A stretch of 40,099 bases of DNA from Candidatus Heimdallarchaeota archaeon (lineage in GTDB: Archaea > Asgardarchaeota > Heimdallarchaeia > JABLTI01): the NCBI GenBank assembly GCA_019058275.1, contig JAHLVW010000009.1, positions 1 to 40,099 of the forward strand. Direction: 5' to 3'. Every line of letters starts with the position of its first letter. The first letter of the stretch is position 1. The notes below the pieces were generated by a model, which saw only the letters and a list, made by a program, of their open reading frames with translations, was not told where the DNA came from and did no database searches. This document shows positions 1 to 7,953 of the stretch, piece after piece. The position numbers were made by a program, and so were the translations under genes.

Positions 1-759
1 TTCATGATCATCAAGAACATTCCAGTGCTCTAAATATGAACCAAGTGGACCTGCTGCACTACCTGTTGCAGGATCTTCTAACACTCCTGCAGAAGGAGCA
101 AACATTCTTACATGAACATCAGAATCTTCATGAGTAGTTTCTTTTGTAAAAACTAGTAACTCAGAGGTTATAAATTTGGATAGTATGTCGATTTGTTTTT
201 GAGCATTCAGATTAATGCTTTTAATAACATCCATTGAGTTCAAAGGTACGATTAGAAAAGGAAATCCTGTTGAAACAGCTTGGATAGGATATTCATCTGA
301 AATATCACTTTCCTCAATATATAATATTTCAGCTATAGCTTGACCATCTGAGTATTCATCCAAAAAACTAGGTCTAGGTTGAAACATACTGATAGTTTCT
401 TTATCAATAAATTCTACTTCTATTGGTCCTATGCCTAATTCCAAAAATGTTTTAGTTGTTTTTACCGGAACTAGATTCTGTTCTTTAAGGACATAAGTAG
501 TTCCTAAAGTTGGATGACCAGCAAATGCTAATTCTTTCCCAGGTGTGAATATTCGAACTTTTACCGAGCACTTATCAATTTTTGAGCTAAAAATATAGGT
601 TGTTTCTGAGAAATTCATTTCTAATGCAATACCTTGCATTTCCTCATTACTAAGTTGTTTATTAGCTTCTTCATTCCAAAAAATAGCTAATTGGTTGCCA
701 GAAAATTGATAGCGATCATCAACAAAAACACTTGTCTGGATGAAAGGAAGTTTTTTCAT
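1..759 (-). CDS. PhzF-family isomerase-like protein (3' end outside window)
   Basis: My own translation of the minus strand from an ATG at 757-759 gives 253 codons that run off the left edge without a stop. It shows the hallmarks of the PhzF/diaminopimelate-epimerase fold: an N-terminal segment with EMNFSETTYI (the Glu equivalent to the PhzF catalytic acid lies in this region), the FAGHPTLGT loop, and a second-half EDPATGSA motif that mirrors it. Family members are about 260-300 residues, so only the last few dozen residues are missing. The family performs isomerisation or epimerisation by acid/base chemistry, but most members have no known substrate, so the reaction cannot be named. No neighbour suggests phenazine synthesis; the name is historical. 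Confidence 0.88.
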   Translation of the reverse strand, partial: MKKLPFIQTSVFVDDRYQFSGNQLAIFWNEEANKQLSNEEMQGIALEMNFSETTYIFSSKIDKCSVKVRIFTPGKELAFAGHPTLGTTYVLKEQNLVPVKTTKTFLELGIGPIEVEFIDKETISMFQPRPSFLDEYSDGQAIAEILYIEESDISDEYPIQAVSTGFPFLIVPLNSMDVIKSINLNAQKQIDILSKFITSELLVFTKETTHEDSDVHVRMFAPSAGVLEDPATGSAAGPLGSYLEHWNVLDDHE

Positions 760-846
760 AGTCGCACATAATTATTGAAAAATATAAGAATAGTGCTTTA
801 TCTGTGCTGAAAGATAACTAAAATGAAATGATTTGAAAAATTAAAT

Positions 847-2319
847 CTACTTTGTTTTACTTTCAACCTTAGCAAGTGATTCAAGTATAGTTGTCTCTAA
901 ATCCTCTCTGATTTTCTTCTTACAATATGGGCAAGTAGAAGTTTTTTCTAACCAACCTCTAAAGTGGTGCACATGAGCAAAACTGGAACAATGAGGGCAA
1001 ATACTTACCTTTGTTCCTTTACCTAAACTATTCAAACAGACAATACAGTAAGGTAATTCCTCTCCACATTTTTTGCATTTTCTTTGTATTGAGGAATTTG
1101 TTGCTTGGCAGTAGGGGCAAATTACTTTCTTACCCTTTCCTTTTCTTTTTGCTAATAGCTGTTCTGTGGCAAATAATTGTGATAAATGGTCACTTTTGAT
1201 TTCTTCAAATTCCTTTTCTGTTAGACTATCCTTATTTTGTTCCAAAATTCTTAATGTTGCATTTAGAACTTCGATCTTTATTTCCAATTCCTTATCTGTT
1301 AGCAGTTCAAACATTCTTCTTTCATGCAGAACTTCATGGTCAAAATATTTCTTCGAGATATAGTAGTTCCCTGCGCGAGTTCGTATTTCAATAATTTCTT
1401 CGTCTATTGCTGATATCGCTGTTAATGTTTGATCTCTTTTCATACCTGATGGTGACTTAATCTCTTTTATTTTTGTTTTTGGTATTGGTTCTTTTTCAAC
1501 TATCTTTCGTAATTTTTGTGTTTGTTTATCCAAGCTTTTGGCTAATGTTTTATCATCTTTGAGTTGCTTGATTTTATGAATAATAAGTTTCATATTGGAT
1601 ATTGATTTTTTTATTTCTGGAAATTTAATTTTAAAAAAATTCAATTCATTCTCATTAATTGTTTGATTTTCAATAATATATTCAAGTGCGTCAAGTACAT
1701 CAAATAAACTTGTAAGATATAATTCATTATCAGTTAAAGTTTCTAAATCTAAAGACTCAAGAATAAACGTGCCATGAGCAATTGAAAAAGCAACTCTTTT
1801 GATGTTTTCTTTCATAATTAAATTATCATTTTCTATTAACATTTCAGAGAGATAGCCTGTATATAACATTGCTATAAAATTATCAGCCGAACCATCTTGG
1901 TTTGCTATTTCAAAGGAATTTTCGACTAGATCATAAATATCTGGAAATTCTTCTTTACTCTGTTCCAATACATGTTTGATTTGGCTTTTTTGCCCTACTT
2001 TTTTAATAAATACTTTCCTATCTAGAATTTTTTTCATTAATCCGAAAATAGTCGGTAGAAGAAGGATTGAAGTTAACAATGCTAAACCTACATAATACAG
2101 AGCATCATGATATCCTGCAAGAATTAGAAATATCATTGATGAACTAAATAAAATCAAAGCACCATAAATGAGGAATTTCTCGGATTTTCTTTTAAAAACT
2201 TCTAATTCTTTTTTTGAGATGATAGAATAAATCCTTTCATCAATTGTTTTATCACTTATTGCTAGTTTTGTTATATTGCGAGCTATTATATCACTCGAAA
2301 TTAATTTTTGTTTTGTCAT
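847..2319 (-). CDS. Membrane-anchored RING-like zinc-finger protein
   Basis: The 490-residue product has two predicted membrane helices near residues 49-94, a long charged helical middle, and a cysteine-rich C terminus. The C terminus holds a zinc ribbon (C-x2-C-x10-C-x2-C, about residues 401-418) and then a cross-brace-like set C-x2-C-x12-C-x2-C-x4-H-x2-H-x10-C-x2-C (about 425-466) with Trp-Leu before the last pair, as in RING E3 domains. The ATG at 2317-2319 overlaps the upstream gene's stop in a TGATG arrangement, which fixes the start and implies co-transcription and translational coupling. The upstream product carries the same finger with identical spacing. A ubiquitin-ligase-like role at the membrane is an inference; no ubiquitin, E1 or E2 gene lies in this window. 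It could instead be a purely structural zinc domain. Confidence 0.8.
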   Translation of the reverse strand: MTKQKLISSDIIARNITKLAISDKTIDERIYSIISKKELEVFKRKSEKFLIYGALILFSSSMIFLILAGYHDALYYVGLALLTSILLLPTIFGLMKKILDRKVFIKKVGQKSQIKHVLEQSKEEFPDIYDLVENSFEIANQDGSADNFIAMLYTGYLSEMLIENDNLIMKENIKRVAFSIAHGTFILESLDLETLTDNELYLTSLFDVLDALEYIIENQTINENELNFFKIKFPEIKKSISNMKLIIHKIKQLKDDKTLAKSLDKQTQKLRKIVEKEPIPKTKIKEIKSPSGMKRDQTLTAISAIDEEIIEIRTRAGNYYISKKYFDHEVLHERRMFELLTDKELEIKIEVLNATLRILEQNKDSLTEKEFEEIKSDHLSQLFATEQLLAKRKGKGKKVICPYCQATNSSIQRKCKKCGEELPYCIVCLNSLGKGTKVSICPHCSSFAHVHHFRGWLEKTSTCPYCKKKIREDLETTILESLAKVESKTK

Positions 2320-3026
2320 CAAACTCTCTCCTCTTCTACAATTAATTCATCCTCAATCATGCGTTTTCTACAATTAGGACAATTACCCATGCACTTTAAC
2401 CACTCTATCATATGAGTAGCATGTGCTAAAACATTACAGTTAGGACATCTTACAGTCTGTTCATAACCATAGATGTTTCTTCTGCAAACAGGGCAAACAG
2501 GATGACTCTTTCCACAATGAGAGCAATTATCCTTTTCTACAATCAGATCATTATCACAATGATAACATCTTTTCCTTCTCTTTGCTCTATTTTCTAAAAT
2601 TTGATTAATGATTGATATTTCTTCATTTTTTGCTTGAAATTTCTTAAAATAATCCGAGCCATTAATTTCCTTCTCGCTAAATAATTCTTTAATTTTCATT
2701 ATTTGTTCGAGTATCTTCTCTTTTCTAGTTGCCAATTCTAAATCGGATAATTCTTCGTACCAGATATAAGGAGGAGTTTCATCTGATTCCAAGAAATCCC
2801 TCTTTCGCTTGAAATATTTATCAGGTAAAAAGTAGAATTTACCTCTATTGGTTTTTAAAGAATAAACTAAATTGTCTTCCTCTAATTCAGCTAATATTGT
2901 TTTTACTTTTTTATAGTTCAATCTGTAAACATCACTTATTGCATGAGCCGATAGTGGTTCATTTGTTATTCTGAGTATTTTTATAACCCTAGAAGTCAAT
3001 GATTGATTCTCAGCCACTTCAGACAT
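2319..3026 (-). CDS. Winged-helix plus RING-like zinc-finger protein
   Basis: This 235-residue soluble protein starts with a winged-helix-like segment (about residues 10-75, helix-turn-helix around LSAHAISDVYRLNYKKVKTI). A charged helical linker follows, then a zinc ribbon (C-x2-C-x10-C-x2-C, about 154-171) and a RING-like finger (about 178-219) with exactly the same ligand spacing as the next gene. The ATG at 3024-3026 is the first start in the frame. The gene overlaps the membrane RING gene by one base, so the two are probably made together. A wHTH joined to a RING-like finger could bind nucleic acid, but such wings also serve as protein-docking modules (as in cullins), so the DNA-binding role is not certain. 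Confidence 0.8.
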   Translation of the reverse strand: MSEVAENQSLTSRVIKILRITNEPLSAHAISDVYRLNYKKVKTILAELEEDNLVYSLKTNRGKFYFLPDKYFKRKRDFLESDETPPYIWYEELSDLELATRKEKILEQIMKIKELFSEKEINGSDYFKKFQAKNEEISIINQILENRAKRRKRCYHCDNDLIVEKDNCSHCGKSHPVCPVCRRNIYGYEQTVRCPNCNVLAHATHMIEWLKCMGNCPNCRKRMIEDELIVEEERV

Positions 3027-3231
3027 ACTCCTTTTCCTACCCTTATTTCATATTTCTCACTATTTAGTATTCTCATTTTGTTAAATTCTTAATTAAAAAT
3101 TACTATTATTGTAAGAAATGTTTTTTAAGTAAGTTAAATGATATTTTTTTATATGAGGGAGTATTATTAGTGATAACGAAATTAAGTATAAAAAAATCAA
3201 GATTACTGGTTCTGTTATTATTAGCTTAGTT

Positions 3232-3633
3232 TTGGGAGCAATTTCTGGGGTTATTTGGTTTATCATTATTATCGATTTTCCACTAATTACTTATTTCGAC
3301 TGGTTTGCTGCCGATTTGATTTTCGTTCCATCTGCTATTTTAGCTGGTGTTTTTACTGCGTTAGTTTTCAGACACAGATTTAGTAATATGTTGTGTATTA
3401 TTTATGGTGCTATTGTTTTTACTTTTGAAATTGTATGGGTATTTGGATTAGCAGCTTCTTGGGCAGATCATATAGATTTTATGATTATACCAGTAGCAAT
3501 AATAAGTGGGGGTATGACAATTCTTGGATCCTGGTTAACTCTCAAGCTTTTTGAAAAGTATAAAAAATCAAAAGAAGCTCAATCAACTAGCGAATCTATA
3601 GCTGTAAAAGAAGAACCAGATGTTGAAATTTAA
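3232..3633 (+). CDS. Small four-helix membrane protein
   Basis: The 133-residue reading shows about four hydrophobic helices and a short acidic, hydrophilic tail ending in EEPDVEI. I do not recognise the family. The start is doubtful. TTG at 3232 is the first standard start codon in frame, but it falls inside the first helix and has no ribosome-binding site. The frame is open back to 3157, and the upstream residues (SDNEIKYKKIKITGSVIIS) look like a natural charged N terminus before a complete helix. GAGGGA lies at 3156-3161, five bases before an ATT codon at 3166, so either a rare ATT start or a mutated/misread ATG is likely. It is transcribed away from the RING pair. Confidence 0.6.
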   Translation: MGAISGVIWFIIIIDFPLITYFDWFAADLIFVPSAILAGVFTALVFRHRFSNMLCIIYGAIVFTFEIVWVFGLAASWADHIDFMIIPVAIISGGMTILGSWLTLKLFEKYKKSKEAQSTSESIAVKEEPDVEI

Positions 3634-3824
3634 CTCTAACTAAATTTGATATATTTGTTTGATATTTATATACTGCAGTACTTTTTGCTTTTCCAAAACA
3701 ACGCTCATAATTAATTGCCAAATTATTTTTGATTTAGATTTCATTTAGAGCTGTTTAAATAATCATCAATCCTATTTATCATTTAGCAAAGACATTTGAT
3801 ATTATAATCAAGAGGAACAAAAAA

Positions 3825-4553
3825 TTGCCTTATTGTCCATCATGTGGGGCTCCTATAGATGGGAAACATAAATTCTGTATGAAATGTGGATCACCAATAG
3901 ATTATGAGCCAGAGAAATTTAGATATGTAGAATTAGCAGAACAAATATCATTAGAACAAAGATTACCTACATTAACCACAAGGCAATATTGGGTATGGTT
4001 GATATTATCTTGGGTAACAGGTATTTTCTCATTTGTTTATCTGTTTTTCAATTTTCAAGATTTAACTGATTTGTACAAATATCCGAAATCAAAAGAAACT
4101 CCTTCAATGCGCATTAATTTTGAGGATTTTATCATTCCTGTAGTAATCGTTTTTGTATTAACAATTGCCTTTGGTTTATTTCCAATTGTATTAATATTCG
4201 TAGATATTTACTTTAAACACCAAAAATACCAAAATTTGTACACTTATATTCAATTTAATCACTCAAAACAACAAAAAACTATACCTCTCTCAGAAAGCAA
4301 ATATCTAAGATTGGCGCTCTCCAGTTTATTCTGTTATTTAATAAGTGCAGGAATACCATTTGCACTCTTTAGTCCTATTATACTCAACACTCCCTATCTA
4401 TTAGCAATTATTATAGCAAGTAGTGCAATAATATTCATCTGTGGTCTTGGAATCTCAATATATCTAATAGTTGCTGAATATAATTGGCAAGAAGCACTAA
4501 ATGAGCGAATACTAATAGTTAATCCAAATGCAGAACAAAAAGTGCTCTTCTAA
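3825..4553 (+). CDS. Zinc-ribbon membrane protein, DUF4234-like
   Basis: Translation begins at a TTG preceded by AGAGGA at a proper distance (3811-3816). The first 25 residues form a zinc ribbon, CPSCGAP followed by CMKCGSPI, of the zinc-ribbon_2 type. The rest contains about five or six hydrophobic helices. The segment TTRQYWVWLILSWVTGIFSFVYLFF resembles the opening of DUF4234 membrane domains, a widespread family of unknown function whose single-domain relatives also occur near 24.2 and 25.6 kb of this window. The role is unknown. The ribbon would face the cytoplasm if the N terminus does. A T-tract follows the stop. Confidence 0.7.
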   Translation: MPYCPSCGAPIDGKHKFCMKCGSPIDYEPEKFRYVELAEQISLEQRLPTLTTRQYWVWLILSWVTGIFSFVYLFFNFQDLTDLYKYPKSKETPSMRINFEDFIIPVVIVFVLTIAFGLFPIVLIFVDIYFKHQKYQNLYTYIQFNHSKQQKTIPLSESKYLRLALSSLFCYLISAGIPFALFSPIILNTPYLLAIIIASSAIIFICGLGISIYLIVAEYNWQEALNERILIVNPNAEQKVLF

Positions 4554-4556
4554 CAC

Positions 4557-4571
4557 TTCTTTTTTTCCTTT
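4557..4571 (+). terminator. T-tract terminator after the zinc-ribbon membrane gene
   Basis: A run of seven T followed by further pyrimidines begins three bases after the stop of the upstream gene. Archaeal RNA polymerase stops at such U-rich tracts without needing a hairpin. Called from position and composition only. Confidence 0.45.
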
Positions 4572-4661
4572 CAGTAAAAATTAGTATTCTTTTTATAAAC
4601 GACAAAATTAATCAAAATGATTCTTTAAAGGACTGTTTATAAAAGCAGGAGATAGCTTATA

Positions 4662-5187
4662 TTGGACAAGGAAAAAAAGATTACTATTATAAGTGTGATT
4701 ATGGTTAGTGTTATTACGGTGGGAGTTATCGTTGCATTTTCAATTCCGCTAGGAATTTTTCTTCCTCTTGGAGAATTTCTTTTTCCTGGTGATGGTTTAT
4801 GGAATATTGATGAGGAAATTGCTCAAGAGGAAACAATTTCAGCACCAAATTTATCCTATGATGTAATAGTTTAGAGATAAATTAGGTATCCCGCATATCT
4901 ATAGATATAGCAAGGAAGATTTAGGTTTTGCATTAGGGTAATATTCATACACAAGATTGTTTATTACAACTGGATCTAGCTAGACGAGCTACTAGAGGTG
5001 GTTTATCAGAAATTCTTGGTCCTGGTTTGATTGATTGGACAAATTTGGTTTAACTAAACTAATGGATTACTGGACTCTTGAAACAGTTAAATATTATCAA
5101 AATAGAGGTAGTATAAACTGGACAATGTTGACAAAGTTATCTTTGTTTGTTATGCGATGCAAAAAAATTCATGCTCTGACCGCTTGA
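4662..5187 (+). pseudogene. Truncated, frameshifted penicillin-acylase family gene
   Basis: A TTG start with AGGAG upstream opens a 70-residue piece with one membrane anchor helix, ending in NLSYDVIV. The homologous reading then continues in other frames: RDKLGIPHIYRYSKEDLGFALG (about 4875-4938), then IHTQDCLLQLDLARRATRGG leading to LSEILGPGLI (about 4945-5032), then LDKFGLTKLMDYWTLETVKY (about 5034-5095). Together this is the N-terminal part of penicillin amidase/acylase Ntn hydrolases, where the pattern R/D-GIPHI ... D-L-x-F-A-L-G-Y-x-H-A-Q-D-R-L ... R-R-x-x-x-G-x-L-S-E-x-x-G is characteristic. At least three single-base shifts separate the pieces: an extra T in GTTT, an extra G in GGG, and a third near 5032. 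The family is normally 700-800 residues. Here everything after about residue 150, including the catalytic serine of the beta chain, is gone. Not functional as an enzyme. Confidence 0.75.
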
Positions 5188-5188
5188 A

Positions 5189-5211
5189 TTCGAATCTCTT
5201 GGACCGGACCA
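5189..5211 (+). other. tRNA 3'-end remnant (possible attachment site)
   Basis: TTCGAAT fits the seven-base T-loop. It is followed by five bases (CTCTT, 3' side of the T stem), seven bases (GGACCGG, 3' acceptor strand), a discriminator A and CCA, which is exactly the spacing of tRNA positions 54-76. A T-rich tract follows. The bases to the left do not pair to complete the T stem, and no full tRNA is present. A tRNA 3' fragment of this kind is typical of the far attachment site left by integration at a tRNA gene. It lies two bases beyond the point where the penicillin-acylase pseudogene reading ends. The match could still be chance. Confidence 0.4.
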
Positions 5212-5273
5212 ATTTTTTATCAAATAAAAACAAATATAAATAATACACAATATTGTCAAAAAAGGTTTGAAAA

Positions 5274-5822
5274 ATGCCAGAAAAAAAGGATAAACTCCTC
5301 AAAAAAATAAACTGGTTCAAATACTTCCTGATGAAGTGGCGTTATAGAATTGATCAATCACGTGCGTTATTTGCGCTTGTAACATTTGCAGCATTATTAG
5401 CTGTTTCATATATAGAATATATTACATTTTTTGATAAAATGGGCTTTTGGGGCGTGATATTATTTTCACTGATAATCTTTGTAATATTTCTTATCTTAGG
5501 ATATCTATACGATGTTGTTATGAAAATGTGGAAAGCAACAATTAAAGTAAATGTTGAACGAAATCCTTATACTTATGTACCACATCCAAAAGAAAAGATA
5601 TTGCGTATGGGGTTAGACATTTTTCTTTATCATAGTTTGATTCAGATGTCAGAAAAACTTGGTTTAAAATTAACCGGAGAAGAAAAAATCCCTGAACTAA
5701 TAAATAAATACTATAGTTTATCAATCGCGAATCCTAATTTTGAAAAAGATGCTAAAGAAGTTGAGAAAATTTCAGAAACAATTCGTAAAATTTTCTATGA
5801 GGCAGAAAACAAAAAAGAATGA
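5274..5822 (+). CDS. Two-helix membrane protein of surface-polymer cluster
   Basis: This 182-residue protein has a basic N terminus (MPEKKDKLLKKINWFKYFLM), two strong hydrophobic helices near residues 35-52 and 58-82, and a charged cytoplasm-type C-terminal half with mostly helical character. I do not recognise the family. It ends 27 bases before the CDP-glycerol-type transferase gene on the same strand, so the two probably share a transcript. It may anchor or assist that peripheral enzyme at the membrane, which is a guess from position alone. Confidence 0.7.
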   Translation: MPEKKDKLLKKINWFKYFLMKWRYRIDQSRALFALVTFAALLAVSYIEYITFFDKMGFWGVILFSLIIFVIFLILGYLYDVVMKMWKATIKVNVERNPYTYVPHPKEKILRMGLDIFLYHSLIQMSEKLGLKLTGEEKIPELINKYYSLSIANPNFEKDAKEVEKISETIRKIFYEAENKKE

Positions 5823-5849
5823 GATAATAAATAGGATGAGTTACATATA

Positions 5850-7040
5850 ATGTTTAAAAATCTCATTAAGAGAATTCTCAAAAAACTAATAACTATTCTA
5901 CTCTATATTTTTGATCTTATAATTCCTAAAAAAAATAATTGTTTGTTGTTTGGCTCAAGAGCTGGACAGCAATATGGTGACAATTCTAGATTTCTATTCG
6001 AATGGATAAGAGAGAATAGACCAGATTTAGATGTTTATTATCTTACTTACGATAAAAAAATACTTGTATCCGAGGACAAAGATGAAAGAATAATCCCATA
6101 CCATTCAATGAATGCATTAAAAAAACTTTTGCGTGCAAAGAAAATTTTCATAACACATGGTATTGGGGATATGCCATACCAATCTCTCTGTAAAAGAGCA
6201 CACGAGATATATTATCTAGGACATGGTATCAGTTTCAAAAGAACCGATCTCGCAACAAAAGGAGGGATACCAAAGAAGACAATGAAACTAAAAAAACATT
6301 CTAGAAGGTTATATGCATTTATTTCATCAGGAATAGAACGATTGGCATTACATACTTATTTTGGAATTCCTTATAATCAAATCAAAATTACTGGTACACC
6401 ACGGAATGAGTTATTATGGAAAAACATCCAAAATAAAAACAATGATTACCCGAAACTTCATAATATTTTTTCTTTTCAGAATAAAATACAAAAAACAATA
6501 CTTTATGCACCGACCTATCTGCCCGAAGAGGAGAATGCTTTTTTTTCGTTCGATGATTTTAATCTAGAAAAATTAAAACAATTCCTTGAAAAAAATAATC
6601 TATTCTTATTTTTAAGAATGCACAGAAACGACTTACAAAGATATAGAAAAACAAATGGCGATTTACTATATGATAGAATTAAATTACTAGATTTTGATTT
6701 AATCCCAGATATAAATAGCATTTTACATGAATTTGATATACTGATAACGGATTTCTCATCTATATTCTTTGATTATTTTCTAGTGGATAGACCAATTATT
6801 TATATTACTTCTAAATTAGAGGAATATATGGAAAAAATTGGTTTTTATTTCGATTATGACAATGTCACTCCAGGACCAAAGGCAAAGACCTTTTTGGAGT
6901 TTATTGAAGCTTTAAGAGAATGCATTGTTGAACCAGATAAATGGAAAAAAGAACGAAATCTTCTAACAAATCTTTTTCACGAGTACTCGAAGGGAGATTC
7001 ATGTCAAAAGATAATGGAATATTGTTTAAAAAAAAGATAA
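5850..7040 (+). CDS. CDP-glycerol-type polyol-phosphate transferase (TagB/TagF family)
   Basis: The 396-residue product matches the glycerophosphotransferase family (PF04464). A basic, hydrophobic N terminus is followed by LLFGSRAGQQYGDNSRFLFE, an early acceptor-side GHGISFK segment, TGTPRNELL, ILYAPTYLPEE, FLRMHRND and finally DILITDFSSIFFDYFLVDRP, the GT-B-like CDP-binding end. In bacteria such enzymes transfer glycerol- or ribitol-phosphate from the CDP-activated alcohol to build teichoic-acid chains at the inner membrane face. Here the acceptor and the alcohol are unknown. The opposite-strand neighbours, a CDP-alcohol-type nucleotidyltransferase and a GT4 enzyme, make a polyol-phosphate surface glycan the best guess. 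Length is normal for a single-domain member. Confidence 0.85.
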   Translation: MFKNLIKRILKKLITILLYIFDLIIPKKNNCLLFGSRAGQQYGDNSRFLFEWIRENRPDLDVYYLTYDKKILVSEDKDERIIPYHSMNALKKLLRAKKIFITHGIGDMPYQSLCKRAHEIYYLGHGISFKRTDLATKGGIPKKTMKLKKHSRRLYAFISSGIERLALHTYFGIPYNQIKITGTPRNELLWKNIQNKNNDYPKLHNIFSFQNKIQKTILYAPTYLPEEENAFFSFDDFNLEKLKQFLEKNNLFLFLRMHRNDLQRYRKTNGDLLYDRIKLLDFDLIPDINSILHEFDILITDFSSIFFDYFLVDRPIIYITSKLEEYMEKIGFYFDYDNVTPGPKAKTFLEFIEALRECIVEPDKWKKERNLLTNLFHEYSKGDSCQKIMEYCLKKR

Positions 7041-7169
7041 TTAATGATCACTTAAATCATATTTAGCAAAGAGTTGAGAATATTTTTTCTGGATTGTCTC
7101 AGAAAAAATTTTCATTTGTTCGGTTGTCAAAGAAATAGTGTATTTTCGTTTATTTGTTTTTTCATCAAA
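7041..7169 (-). other. Open in-frame extension after the nucleotidyltransferase TGA stop
   Basis: Directly after the TGA at 7170-7172 the same frame stays open for 42 codons to a TAA at 7041-7043. The residues look protein-like: FDEKTNKRKYTISLTTEQM, then a lysine- and glutamine-rich helix ending in FAKYDLSDH. No ATG lies before the helix; a TTG would give only about 29 residues. It may be a former C-terminal extension cut off by a new stop, a small gene with an unclear start, or a chance open frame. Confidence 0.35.
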
Positions 7170-7934
7170 TCACATGTTATGTTTTTTAACAAATTCTTCC
7201 GCTCGAAATAGATCGTTTTTATAATTAATATTGAACCAAGGAATGTCTTCGAAGTCAGCAAAGGTTATTGTATATTTTTTTTCTATCCCCAATTTTACAA
7301 CATCCGTCCACCCAAAACGAAATTGTCTTTGTTCAAGCTCTTGAACAACTCTAAGTATAGTACTCTTAACTAGAAAGATTCCTGTATCAATTCTATTAAA
7401 TTCATTAATGTTCTTCCCAATTGTAATCACTTTATTCTTTTTTCCCAATATTTTTGTTGTGCTACCATTTACAATTTTATCATCATTGATGAACGGATCT
7501 GTTCCTATAACAATATCTGAATTATCATCTTTAGATAACAATTTACTAATAAATTTTTGAGAGTATAGATGATCTCCCATTGACAAAACGATTTTTTCCC
7601 CAATATTTAATACTGTTATTTGATTTAATCCAAGAAAACTACTATATCCATTTTCGCGTTCCAAATTATTGTTTATAAGATAGAAAAAATCTATTTTTTC
7701 ATGACTTTTTAAATATTCTTTTTTAATTTGTTCTAGATGATTTAAAAGAAGAGGTTCTTTATACCCTAATACAAAAACGATTTTAGTTATATCATTCTTG
7801 ATGAAATTATCAACAATATAATTGATTATTGATTTTTTATTGACTGCTATCATCGGTTTAGGCAGTTTGTATCCCGTTTGTTGAAGTCGATTTCCATATC
7901 CTGCGCAAAGAATTAAGCCACAAAAATTAGTCAT
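7170..7934 (-). CDS. Sugar/polyol-phosphate nucleotidyltransferase, IPCT-like
   Basis: A 254-residue GT-A-fold nucleotidyltransferase. The N terminus has the nucleotide-binding signature LILCAGYGNRLQ followed by KPMIAVN, and mid-protein there is ERENGYSSF and then VLSMGDHLYS. The pairing of ENGYS with a GDH-type metal site resembles archaeal inositol-1-phosphate cytidylyltransferases and related CTP-using enzymes. It ends with the usual WFNINYKNDLFRAEEF tail. It would activate a polyol or sugar phosphate as a CDP derivative for the neighbouring phosphotransferase, which is an inference from family and context. The reading frame continues past the TGA stop for another 42 codons (described separately). 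Confidence 0.8.
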   Translation of the reverse strand: MTNFCGLILCAGYGNRLQQTGYKLPKPMIAVNKKSIINYIVDNFIKNDITKIVFVLGYKEPLLLNHLEQIKKEYLKSHEKIDFFYLINNNLERENGYSSFLGLNQITVLNIGEKIVLSMGDHLYSQKFISKLLSKDDNSDIVIGTDPFINDDKIVNGSTTKILGKKNKVITIGKNINEFNRIDTGIFLVKSTILRVVQELEQRQFRFGWTDVVKLGIEKKYTITFADFEDIPWFNINYKNDLFRAEEFVKKHNM

Positions 7935-7953
7935 GTTACTCCACCAACTTGTG

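Noticed and set aside
2315..2325. Genome-wide reading of TGA as a sense codon, suggested by the three in-frame TGA breaks
   Set aside because: The wHTH-RING gene ends in tandem TGA-TGA with the next start overlapping (TGATG), and the polyferredoxin gene ends in a TGA overlapped by the AOR start. TGA is clearly a working stop here.
5016..5211. A complete intron-containing tRNA, with TTGGTCC at 5016-5022 as 5' acceptor strand for the 3' fragment
   Set aside because: Seven pairs can form with two wobbles, but the D arm and anticodon arm do not fold properly, the T stem does not pair, and 5016-5032 lies inside the penicillin-acylase reading.
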